Assembly: GCF_024461735.1 (NCBI RefSeq)
Contig: NZ_JANGAD010000002.1
Coordinates: 186,001 to 250,000 of the forward strand
DNA: 64,000 nucleotides
Direction: 5' to 3'
Source: Anaerotignum propionicum
GTDB lineage: Bacteria > Bacillota > Clostridia > Lachnospirales > Anaerotignaceae
Shown here in pieces: positions 16,564 through 24,036 of this stretch (position 1 is the stretch's first letter; each line of letters starts with the position of its first letter). Below the pieces are notes generated by a model, which searched no databases, was not told where the DNA came from, and saw only the letters and a list, made by a program, of their open reading frames with translations. The translations under genes and the position numbers were made by a program.

Positions 16564-17031
16564 TCAAGGGTTTGCCTTGATCTTTTTTTTCCGCCTTGGA
16601 ATAATCTCAAAGAAAGAATAAGGCAGGGCTAGTATTAAAATTGACCCAGCGCCAATGGCTCCCGCCAGCTTTAATCCCAGTAAAATGTTAGAATAGGTTT
16701 CTAAAATCATGCCGCCTAAGGCTGTAGCCATGGTGTTGTAAACTACAGTACCGGGCACCATGGGCATAATTCCGGGAATATGATATAAGGTTGAAGGTGC
16801 TTGCCTGTGATAAGAAGCAAAACGGGAAAATGCCGTAACCAATGCCGAGGAAATCAGAGTGGCCATGGTAGGGCTTATGTACAACGAAAGGACGGCATAA
16901 AAAAACCAACCTAAAAAGCCGGAGATTCCGCAGTAAATCAATTCCTTTTTTGGTGCATTAAATACAACGGAGAAAGCAACGCAAGCGCAAAAGGACATAA
17001 AGCTTTGAAACAATATGATAAGAAACTCCAT
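16564..17031 (-). CDS. Threonine/serine exporter, small (ThrE C-terminal-type) subunit
   Basis: This 155-residue membrane protein has about five hydrophobic helices and matches the DUF3815/YjjB half of ThrE-type exporters (segment PGIMPMVPGTVVYNTM). A longer frame upstream is open, but GGAGGAG sits directly before ATG 17031, so that start is used. It follows the larger ThrE half by 13 bases. The two halves together would form one exporter for threonine or serine, or in some bacteria succinate-like compounds. Confidence 0.82.
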   Translation of the reverse strand: MEFLIILFQSFMSFCACVAFSVVFNAPKKELIYCGISGFLGWFFYAVLSLYISPTMATLISSALVTAFSRFASYHRQAPSTLYHIPGIMPMVPGTVVYNTMATALGGMILETYSNILLGLKLAGAIGAGSILILALPYSFFEIIPRRKKKIKANP

Positions 17032-17044
17032 TTTTCTCTCCTCC

Positions 17045-17800
17045 TTAGTGCCCCATTGTGGTAATCCCGAAGCCAACGCCGCCAGCAATGGCAAAGGCAA
17101 TCAGTAAGGCCTCCGCCATCTTGGAGGTTCCGCTGATATAGTGTCCTTCCATGATGTCACGAATGCTGTTGGTCATTGTCATACCGGGGAGCATAGGCAT
17201 AATGCTGCCAATAATAATCATATCTGTTCCCGCTGAGGGTACGAATCTTTGAAAAATCACGGAACCTGCCCCTGCAATAAACCCACCGATGAGGCAAGTG
17301 AAAAAACTGGGCAATTTTGTTTTTCCGCTTTGATTGATTAAAATACCAATGAGAATTCCAAACAAAAAGGCGGCTAAGGCGTCAATCCATTTTCCGTTTA
17401 AAACCAAAGTAAATCCCCCACAAGCAACACCGGAGCTAATAATACGGGAGATGGGGCGATAGGCAGAGGTATGACTGATTTTTTCCAGCCGATTGGCAGC
17501 CTCTTTCAGAGTAATCTGCCTTGAAACAAAGGCTCTTGAAATTTCATTGACAGAACAGATTTTTCCGAAGTTTACCGAACGATTATATACCCCCCTGGTT
17601 AAGGTGAGAGAGCCCGATTTTTTACTTGGGATGCTGACAATCAAAAATGTGCTCATTGCCAGAGCCTCCACCCCTGTGGAATGGCTGACGGATAAAATAC
17701 GATGCATGGTATCCTGCACCCGATGGGTTTCGCCGCCACTGGCGAGCATAAGCTCTCCCGCATCCAAAGCAAATTTTAAAAGTAAATTGTCATCCATCAT
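17045..17800 (-). CDS. Threonine/serine exporter, large (ThrE N-terminal-type) subunit
   Basis: This 251-residue protein corresponds to the DUF1212/YjjP half of ThrE. It has a cytoplasmic N-terminus with the LMLASGGETHRVQDTM signature (about residues 17-32), then roughly five membrane helices including MPMLPGMTMTNSIRD. It forms a two-gene operon with the smaller subunit. The substrate is inferred from the family only. Confidence 0.85.
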   Translation of the reverse strand: MMDDNLLLKFALDAGELMLASGGETHRVQDTMHRILSVSHSTGVEALAMSTFLIVSIPSKKSGSLTLTRGVYNRSVNFGKICSVNEISRAFVSRQITLKEAANRLEKISHTSAYRPISRIISSGVACGGFTLVLNGKWIDALAAFLFGILIGILINQSGKTKLPSFFTCLIGGFIAGAGSVIFQRFVPSAGTDMIIIGSIMPMLPGMTMTNSIRDIMEGHYISGTSKMAEALLIAFAIAGGVGFGITTMGH

Positions 17801-17849
17801 ATAAATACCTCTTTTCGTAAAGGGAGAGTTTTTGTGGTATACAGCCTAA

Positions 17850-17878
17850 AGTATAACGGATTTAAAAGCAATATTCAA
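17850..17878 (-). promoter_or_regulatory. Promoter of the ThrE-type operon
   Basis: On the minus strand TTGAAT (17878-17873) and TATACT (17855-17850) are 17 bases apart, 50 bases before the first gene. Confidence 0.7.
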
Positions 17879-17995
17879 TTAGGCCGCGTTAGAAAATAAA
17901 AGGCTTTTTTAGACCTATTTTTCAGCTCTTTTGCAAAAAAAAGCTTTTGCCAATTGCGTTGTTTTGCTTATTTTTCCAAACTAAGGATAATTTTA

Positions 17996-18024
17996 TTTAC
18001 AAGACTGTAAATTTATACTATACT
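17996..18024 (+). promoter_or_regulatory. Promoter of the thiamin salvage operon
   Basis: TTTACA (17996-18001) and TATACT (18019-18024) have 17-base spacing. The TPP riboswitch begins about 25 bases later. Confidence 0.7.
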
Positions 18025-18048
18025 GTTACAATACAACTGAATAAATAA

Positions 18049-18140
18049 GGCTGGGGGTGCTTTCATTCGTTGAAGCTGAGAGGAATTCGTTTTCCAACCC
18101 TTTGAACTTGATGTGGTTAGAACCAACGGAGGGAAGCAAT
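18049..18140 (+). ncRNA. TPP riboswitch (THI element)
   Basis: The conserved pieces are in order: GGGGGTGC, then GCTGAGAGG, then ACCCTTTGAACTTGATGTGG, then TTAGAACCAACG and AGGGAAGC. These are the pyrimidine-sensing GCUGAGA loop and the pyrophosphate-sensing arm of the thiamin pyrophosphate aptamer. A terminator follows at 18160-18189, so control is probably by transcription termination when TPP is abundant. Confidence 0.95.
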
Positions 18141-18159
18141 TTATATTTGAAAGCATAAG

Positions 18160-18190
18160 GTCTTTCCCAATTGGGGAAAGACTTTTTTTG
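18160..18190 (+). terminator. Riboswitch-controlled terminator
   Basis: GTCTTTCCC (18160-18168) pairs with GGGAAAGAC (18174-18182) and is followed by seven T residues. Just downstream (18199-18227) is an imperfect copy of the same arm sequence. No gene is seen in 18191-18356. Confidence 0.85.
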
Positions 18191-18356
18191 TTGTAATCAA
18201 AGTCTTTCATCCAATTGTGGGAAACGGATGCTCTCTTGCAATGGATAAATGACTTTAAAAGCCTTAAGAACCAAGGAAGGCAATGGCATGAAGGGCAAAA
18301 AAGCGCCGGAAAAATAGGCTTTGCTCTGAAAAAATGAATCAGAAAGGTGGAAGGAA

Positions 18357-19022
18357 ATGAAATTAACAGATAGGTTGTATGAAGAAGTTAAACATATTTG
18401 GAATGGATATTTGGAACAGCCCTTTGTAAAGGAATTGGGAGAAGGCACTTTGGCGGAGGATCGATTCCGCTTTTATATGGTGCAGGATTATCGCTATTTA
18501 TTGCAATATTCCAAGGTATTTGCTTTGGGCGTTGTAAAGGCGGAGGATGAAGGTCTTATGAGACGTTTTGCTTGTATGGTGCATGACACACTGGATGGAG
18601 AAATGGATGTACATAAGATTTATATGAAACGTCTGGGCATTACCGAAGAGGAGGTTGCCGCTACAAAAACGGCACTGGCAAATCAATCCTATACCTCCTA
18701 TATGCTGGAGGTTGCTTTTAAGGGAGATATTTTGGATGTACTGGCGGCAGTATTATCCTGTGCATGGAGCTATCAAATGATTGGAGAGCATCACAAAAAT
18801 ATCCCCGGTGCTTTGGAGCATCCCCTTTATGGCGAATGGGTGAAAGGGTATTCCTCTCAAGAATACATTGGTGGTGTAGAAGAAATTATTGACGCTGTGA
18901 ACGAGTTTGGTGCAGATATTTCTGCAAAAAAGGAAGCTTATTTAAAAGAAATCTTTTTAAATTGCTGCCGTTACGAAAGAGATTTTTGGGAGATGGCCTA
19001 CCATATGGACATGGGGGACTAA
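18357..19022 (+). CDS. tenA: Thiaminase II / aminopyrimidine aminohydrolase TenA
   Basis: This all-helical enzyme has 221 residues. D44 and C135 occupy the positions of the Bacillus TenA catalytic Asp44 and Cys135, and a C-terminal glutamate lies in CCRYERDFWEMAY. TenA hydrolyses aminopyrimidines from degraded thiamin to hydroxymethylpyrimidine for salvage. It lies directly behind a TPP riboswitch and ahead of a ThiXYZ-like ABC transporter. This supports salvage of pyrimidine from the environment rather than thiamin destruction. RBS AAGGTGGAAGG precedes the ATG. Confidence 0.93.
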   Translation: MKLTDRLYEEVKHIWNGYLEQPFVKELGEGTLAEDRFRFYMVQDYRYLLQYSKVFALGVVKAEDEGLMRRFACMVHDTLDGEMDVHKIYMKRLGITEEEVAATKTALANQSYTSYMLEVAFKGDILDVLAAVLSCAWSYQMIGEHHKNIPGALEHPLYGEWVKGYSSQEYIGGVEEIIDAVNEFGADISAKKEAYLKEIFLNCCRYERDFWEMAYHMDMGD

Positions 19023-19035
19023 GAAGGAGTGTGGC

Positions 19036-19794
19036 GTGATGCTGCGGTTTGAAGGAGTATCCTTTCGCTATCCAGAGGATGAGCTGGGAATGGTGGAGAA
19101 TTTGTCTTTTCAAGTGGAAAATGGGGAGCTGGTGGCAATCATTGGTGCCAGTGGCTGTGGAAAAAGTACCATTTTTCGTCTGATCAATGGATTAGAAAAG
19201 CCTGACCAAGGAAAAATATTGGTAGACGAAAGACCGATTGAAACCATAAAGAACTATAGTGCCTTTATGCCCCAAAAAGACTTGCTTTTCCCATGGCGCA
19301 GCATTGAGAAAAACGTCTGTCTTCCCATGGAGCTTGCAAAGGTGTCTATGGAAGAGCAAGGCAGAAGGGCAGAAAAGGTTTTGGCTCAAGTTGGGTTGCT
19401 GGAGTATGCACAAAAATTCCCCAAGGATTTATCGGGAGGAATGAAACAGAGAGCGGCTTTCGCCAGAACCCTACTTTCAGGGGCGGATATGCTTTTGTTG
19501 GATGAGCCCTTTAGTGCTCTGGATTATCTTACAAGAGTAGAAATGCAAGAATGGCTGTTGCAGCAATGGGTGCATTATCATAAGACCATTTTGTTTATCA
19601 CCCACGATGTGGAAGAGGCTATTTTCTTGGCAAAAAGAGTGTACATCATACAGGATTCAAGACCATTTACGGAAATGGAATGCATAGAGGTACCTTTGAA
19701 TTATCCTAGAAAACGGGAAGATTTGAAAAAGGCAGAAATTGTAGAGTTAAAGGAAAGTCTCATTGGAAAGCTGAGAAGGAGTGTGAGTCTATGA
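19036..19794 (+). CDS. ABC transporter ATPase, thiamin-pyrimidine uptake (ThiZ-like)
   Basis: This ATPase of about 252 residues has Walker A GASGCGKST (about 37-45), signature LSGGMKQR, Walker B LLLDEPF and switch histidine ITHDVEE. It resembles the SsuB/TauB/ThiZ group that energises uptake of small organics. The start is GTG 19036 or ATG 19039, since AAGGAG serves both. Its stop overlaps the permease start by four bases, indicating translational coupling. The thiamin-related substrate is inferred from the riboswitch and tenA. Confidence 0.9.
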   Translation: MMLRFEGVSFRYPEDELGMVENLSFQVENGELVAIIGASGCGKSTIFRLINGLEKPDQGKILVDERPIETIKNYSAFMPQKDLLFPWRSIEKNVCLPMELAKVSMEEQGRRAEKVLAQVGLLEYAQKFPKDLSGGMKQRAAFARTLLSGADMLLLDEPFSALDYLTRVEMQEWLLQQWVHYHKTILFITHDVEEAIFLAKRVYIIQDSRPFTEMECIEVPLNYPRKREDLKKAEIVELKESLIGKLRRSVSL

Positions 19795-20534
19795 AAAAAA
19801 ACCTGCCTTCTGCGCTGTTGGTACTGATTTTATTAATGCTTTGGCAAGGTGTTGCCATGGGGATCGATGCCGCTTACATATTACCCTCGCCTTTAGGCAT
19901 TATAGTTCGACTTTGGGAGCTGAGAGTACCTCTGTTTACGGTGCATTTGCCTGCAACCATGGGGGTCACTGCTTTGGGACTATTAATTTCCGTAGTTCTT
20001 GGGTTATTGCTTGCCATCGCTATGGATTGGAACCCAAAGCTGGAAAAGGCATTATACCCGGTGATTGTTGCGTCCCAGACCATACCCACCACTGCCATTG
20101 CGCCTTTGTTTATTCTCTGGTTTGGATATTCTATTTGGAGTAAGGTTTTGGTCACAATTCTAATGACCTTTTTCCCCATTGCTATTACAGTATTTGATGG
20201 GTTTAAGTCTACAAAACGGGAAATGGAGGAGCTTTTGTATACATATGGCGCCTCAAAAAAAGATATTTTTCTAAAATTGAAGCTTCCCACTGCTTTGCCC
20301 CATTTTTTTTCGGCAATCAAAATGGCAATTCCCCTCAGCGTCATCGGTGCAGCAATCGCCGAATGGTTGGGGGCACAAAAGGGGCTAGGTTATTTTAGTA
20401 AAAGAATGATGACTCAGTTGGATGGCGCAGGGGTGTTTGCGCCGGTGGTATTGCTCTCCGTTGTGGCAATGCTGACAGTTTGGGTGATTACAATAATCGA
20501 AAATAAAACAATTACTTGGAGAAAGGAATTATGA
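19791..20534 (+). CDS. ABC transporter permease (ThiX-like)
   Basis: The 247-residue inner-membrane permease has about six helices and the EAA loop (EELLYTYGASKKDIFLKLKLP). It is of the SsuC/TauC type that pairs with NMT1/THI5-like binding proteins. It overlaps the ATPase gene (ATGA) and the next gene (ATGA), so all three components are made together. Confidence 0.9.
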   Translation: MKKNLPSALLVLILLMLWQGVAMGIDAAYILPSPLGIIVRLWELRVPLFTVHLPATMGVTALGLLISVVLGLLLAIAMDWNPKLEKALYPVIVASQTIPTTAIAPLFILWFGYSIWSKVLVTILMTFFPIAITVFDGFKSTKREMEELLYTYGASKKDIFLKLKLPTALPHFFSAIKMAIPLSVIGAAIAEWLGAQKGLGYFSKRMMTQLDGAGVFAPVVLLSVVAMLTVWVITIIENKTITWRKEL

Positions 20535-21559
20535 GAATGAAAAAAAGAATTTTTGCTTTTTTAATGACGGCAGTTATGGCAATTGGTGCGGCAGGCTGTG
20601 GCGCAAATAAAAACAGTGCAGATAAGAATGCACCTGAAATAGATAATAAACTGGAGGATTTCTCAATTGTTTTGGATTGGTATCCCAATGCTATCCATAG
20701 TTTTTTGTATACGGGGATTGAAAAGGGCTATTTTGCAGAGGAAGGCTTAAACTTGATTATTAATTTTCCTTCTAATGTGAATGATGGCATTTCTATGCCT
20801 GCGGCGGGCAAAGCGGATATTGGTCTGTATTATTTGCAAGATGCCATTTTAACGGCTACAGAGGAAAAGGTACCCATTGTATCTGTAGGTGCATTGACAC
20901 AAAGCTCTCTCAATGTAGTGGTTGCTTTAAAAGATAGTGGAATTAGTGGTGCCAAAGATTTAAAGGGAAAGAAAATCGGGTATTCCGGAACCACCCTTTC
21001 TGAAGAGCAAATAAAGTCTATGCTGGAAAATGTGGGGCTTAGCGCACAGGATTGCCAGTTCATAGATGTTGGCTTTGATTTAATGACTGCTTTGACTACA
21101 GGTCAGGTGGATGCCACAATTGGCAATATGGTAAACCATGAGGTACCTCAGCTAGAGGAAAACGGTTTTGCGATTAATTATTTTTATCCTACCGAATTCG
21201 GCATACCTCAGGCTTATGAGCTGGTATTTTTAGCTGGCAAGGATGCGGTGGAGAAAAATCCTGAGAAAATTCAGAGATTTTTACGTGCTTGCCAAAAGAG
21301 CTTTGAAGATATGAAGGCGAACCCTGAGGAAAGCTTGCAAGTATTATTAGATAACCAAAATGCAGAGAATTTCCCACTGTCTAAGTCCGTGGAACAAAAA
21401 AGCATGGATATCTTGCTGCCTGTTATGGAAACTTCAGAGGCACCTTTCTTGCACCAAGAAGTAGAGGTTTGGCAGAAAAATGCGGACTGGCTTTATGAGA
21501 GAGGCATTCTTTCTCAAAAGACTGATGTAACATCTATGGTTGTAAATTTAGTGGATTAA
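20531..21559 (+). CDS. Substrate-binding lipoprotein, NMT1/THI5-like (ThiY-like)
   Basis: This lipoprotein of about 342 residues has a signal peptide and lipobox GAAGC near residue 23. The mature part is a periplasmic-binding fold of the NMT1/THI5 family (LDWYPNAIHSFLYTGIEKGYF). That family binds formylaminopyrimidine or hydroxymethylpyrimidine in ThiXYZ systems. ATG 20531 overlaps the permease stop and has AAAGGA upstream. A longer frame from 20516 would start inside the permease without an RBS. Context (TPP riboswitch, tenA) supports the assignment. Confidence 0.88.
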   Translation: MRMKKRIFAFLMTAVMAIGAAGCGANKNSADKNAPEIDNKLEDFSIVLDWYPNAIHSFLYTGIEKGYFAEEGLNLIINFPSNVNDGISMPAAGKADIGLYYLQDAILTATEEKVPIVSVGALTQSSLNVVVALKDSGISGAKDLKGKKIGYSGTTLSEEQIKSMLENVGLSAQDCQFIDVGFDLMTALTTGQVDATIGNMVNHEVPQLEENGFAINYFYPTEFGIPQAYELVFLAGKDAVEKNPEKIQRFLRACQKSFEDMKANPEESLQVLLDNQNAENFPLSKSVEQKSMDILLPVMETSEAPFLHQEVEVWQKNADWLYERGILSQKTDVTSMVVNLVD

Positions 21560-21616
21560 AGAAAACGCAATGATAAAGTTTTGCCTTCATGTGAAAGGCT
21601 AATTAAATGTGCTTTC

Positions 21617-21678
21617 CAACCGCCTCAGGGCAATTTTCTGACACTTTCGGAGAAAACCCCTTGGGCGGTTTTATTTTA
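21617..21678 (+). terminator. Terminator of the thiamin salvage operon
   Basis: AACCGCC (21618-21624) pairs with GGCGGTT (21664-21670). An inner stem (TTTTCT with AGAAAA) and a following TTTATTTT complete it. Confidence 0.8.
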
Positions 21679-21734
21679 GATTCTAATTATGGATAACCCA
21701 TTATATAAGATTCTTATAGAAAAAGAAGGAAATA

Positions 21735-21813
21735 TGACCTCAATTCTTTTACTTTAAAGAAATATGGATGATTCTGACCTCAAATTGATATTTTTCTAAA
21801 ATAAAAGTATAAT
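21735..21813 (+). promoter_or_regulatory. Promoter with upstream direct repeats, SDR-YihY operon
   Basis: TTGATA (21785-21790) and TATAAT (21808-21813) have 17-base spacing. TGACCTCAA occurs at 21735-21743 and again at 21775-21783. The copies are exactly 40 bases apart, and the second abuts the -35. This is consistent with a regulator binding on one face of the helix. Confidence 0.6.
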
Positions 21814-21878
21814 ACAATAGAATACATTAGAAATAATAAATAAAAACTTTCAAATCAATAGGATTAGGATGTGAAACA

Positions 21879-22631
21879 ATGAAAGCGTTGGTGACAGGAG
21901 CATCAGGGGGCATCGGAAGAGATATCGCCTTGGTTTTAAGTCGTATGGGTTATGATTTGATTTTGGTGAGTAGAGATGCAGAAAAGCTTGCCAAAGTGAA
22001 AAAGCATTTAAAAACCCAGGCACAGATTATCTCGGCTGATTTATCTGTGGAGGAAGAATGCTTTGCCCTTTATGAACAGGTTAAAGAGCAAGATATTGAT
22101 ATATTGGTGAATAATGCAGGCTTTGGTACCTTTGGTCATTTTTGGGAGATTCCTCTGGAGCGAGAGCTGAATATGTTGAATTTGAATGTGCGGGCGGTGC
22201 ATATTTTGACAAAACTGTTTTTAGAGGATTTTCGTCAGCGAGACAGCGGTTATATTTTAAATGTTGCCTCTGCGGCGGGTTTTATGCCCGGCCCTTTAAT
22301 GGCAACCTATTATGCCACAAAAAACTATGTGTTAAGGCTTACGGAGGCGATTTATGAAGAATTACGCCAAGACGGAAGCCAAGTGCACATTTCTGCCCTT
22401 TGCCCGGGCCCTGTGGATACAGGCTTTAACCAACGGGCAGAAGTCAGCTTTTCTCTAAATGGGTTGCGCTCCTTCGATGTAGCTAAGTATGCCATTAAGG
22501 AGATGTTTGCGCATAAAGTGGTGATTATACCCGGTATTGCCATGAAGCTTGCCCAATTTGGACGTAAATTTCTTGGGGAGAAAGCCCAGCTGAAAGCGGC
22601 GTATTACTTTCAGCATAAAAAGAAAGGTTGA
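21879..22631 (+). CDS. Short-chain dehydrogenase/reductase (DltE/YdfG-like)
   Basis: This classical SDR has 250 residues. It shows the NAD(P) motif TGASGGIG (6-13), NNAG (78-81) and catalytic S131, Y144 and K148. The R31-like residue after VSR suggests NADP preference. The substrate is not predictable. The four-base overlap region with the downstream YihY-type membrane protein shows the two are co-transcribed. Confidence 0.88.
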   Translation: MKALVTGASGGIGRDIALVLSRMGYDLILVSRDAEKLAKVKKHLKTQAQIISADLSVEEECFALYEQVKEQDIDILVNNAGFGTFGHFWEIPLERELNMLNLNVRAVHILTKLFLEDFRQRDSGYILNVASAAGFMPGPLMATYYATKNYVLRLTEAIYEELRQDGSQVHISALCPGPVDTGFNQRAEVSFSLNGLRSFDVAKYAIKEMFAHKVVIIPGIAMKLAQFGRKFLGEKAQLKAAYYFQHKKKG

Positions 22632-22639
22632 GAAGGGTG

Positions 22640-23470
22640 ATGCTGGGCTTGGGTGAAAAGGCAGACCGTCGCTGGAAACGGGTGATTTTTCATACATTGG
22701 ACGGATATTTTTCCAATGGTATTAGCAAAACAGCGGCGTCTTTAACCTATTATTTTGTTTTTGCAATTTTTCCGTTTTTAATTTTTATTAGTTCACTTTT
22801 GGGTTTTTTGCATTTGCCAATGATAACAGTAGAAGGGGATGCCTCTAAATTGCTGCCTGCGGATGTGGTCACATTGATTAATTTGACCATTGCCCATATG
22901 ACGGCAACCAGTAGTGGTGCATGGCTGACCTTCGGTTTGGTTTTCACCGTTTGGTTTCCATTGCGGGCGGTGAGTAGTCTTGTTGGGGCAATCAATAGCA
23001 TTTATGGTGATGAAAAAATGCTGAAACACAATCTTCGCATTTTATTCCTTTCTCTTCTAATGATTATTTTTGTCCCGGTATTGCTTATGGTGTTGCTGAT
23101 TAGTAAAGAAGTGCTGGAATTCATCAGTATTTTCATTCCCATGGCGGAGACCTTTATTGATTTATGGTCGAGGATAAGGTTTTTACCCATTTCCCTTGGC
23201 GTATTGTTTTTTATTAGCGGTGTTTATTTTCTCTCCCCCAACCAGCGACCGTTAAAACGATTTGTTTTTCCTGGGGCGATTCTTTCCACGGCGGCGTGGA
23301 TATTGTTTTCTGCAGGATTTGCCTATTATGTGGATCATGTGGGAAAGTACTCTGTGATTTATGGCTCTATCAGTGCCATTATAGCTTTTCTGGTGTGGCT
23401 GAACGCCAGTGTTGCAGCATTGCTCATGGGGGCAGTTTTTAATCAGGTGTTGCGTAGAGAATTTCAGTAA
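22640..23470 (+). CDS. YihY/BrkB family membrane protein (UPF0761)
   Basis: This membrane protein of about 276 residues has six hydrophobic segments. It has the family-typical N-terminal stretch KTAASLTYYFVFAIFPFLIF and a conserved YGS(I/L)SAIIAFLVWL region near the C-terminus. Its molecular function is unknown, and older RNase BN annotations are not supported by this family. The start is uncertain. ATG 22640 is used, and TTG 22628, which overlaps the SDR stop, is possible. It ends before a strong terminator. Confidence 0.85.
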   Translation: MLGLGEKADRRWKRVIFHTLDGYFSNGISKTAASLTYYFVFAIFPFLIFISSLLGFLHLPMITVEGDASKLLPADVVTLINLTIAHMTATSSGAWLTFGLVFTVWFPLRAVSSLVGAINSIYGDEKMLKHNLRILFLSLLMIIFVPVLLMVLLISKEVLEFISIFIPMAETFIDLWSRIRFLPISLGVLFFISGVYFLSPNQRPLKRFVFPGAILSTAAWILFSAGFAYYVDHVGKYSVIYGSISAIIAFLVWLNASVAALLMGAVFNQVLRREFQ

Positions 23471-23511
23471 AAAAAGTTCTGATTGGATTTTTCCAATTAG
23501 AACTTTTTTTT
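23470..23511 (+). terminator. Terminator of the SDR-YihY operon
   Basis: AAAGTTCTGATTGG pairs with CCAATTAGAACTTT through a 14-bp stem with one mismatch and is followed by a long U-tract. Confidence 0.88.
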
Positions 23512-23773
23512 GTGGAGAAAAATCGTGAAAGAATTAATGGGGGAGCAAAAGTGAAAAAGGTTACCATAATATAGAAATAAGCAGCGTTTTGTAGCAAAAC
23601 CCTAAACCATCTGCAAAAATGTAAAAATAGGAACAATGTAGGTGAAATACCAAATAATAGTAATAATATATGGTTAAATTTTCATATATAACCATATACA
23701 AGTAAAATATTGCACAAAAATTTCATCAATATTTCACTGCTATTACAATTAGATTACAGATTGACATAACATA

Positions 23774-23802
23774 TTGCAAAACATTTTTGGGCTTCGTATA
23801 AT
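23774..23802 (+). promoter_or_regulatory. Distal promoter upstream of surface protein 1
   Basis: TTGCAA (23774-23779) and TATAAT (23797-23802) have 17-base spacing. If used, it gives a leader of about 230 nt rich in purine runs (GGAGGGAGG). The remaining 23512-23770 is AT-rich without a gene. Confidence 0.5.
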
Positions 23803-23969
23803 GAGCAGGCAAAGTAAATAACGCTTGCAGATATTTTGGAGCGCCATGGAGGGAGGCAATCGGAGAGACAAAGTTTTTTTATGCTGAATGGGTGAAAGAA
23901 AAGCAATGTTTCAAAGACAGCCAAACAATGTGACTGCGAACAAGGGGTCTGGGGAGGAGTTGAACTGCA

Positions 23970-23993
23970 TTCGTTTTATAATTATGCAACGAA
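23970..23993 (+). promoter_or_regulatory. 24-bp palindromic operator/promoter, copy 1
   Basis: TTCGTT, two bases, ATAATTAT, two bases, AACGAA forms a perfect interrupted palindrome containing a consensus TATAAT at 23977-23982. The same architecture recurs before the paralogous gene at 26791-26814 with different spacer bases. It begins 67 bases before the ATG. Confidence 0.65.
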
Positions 23994-24036
23994 CGAAAAC
24001 GAACAAAGTACATATTTTTAAAGGAGGAATGTAACG

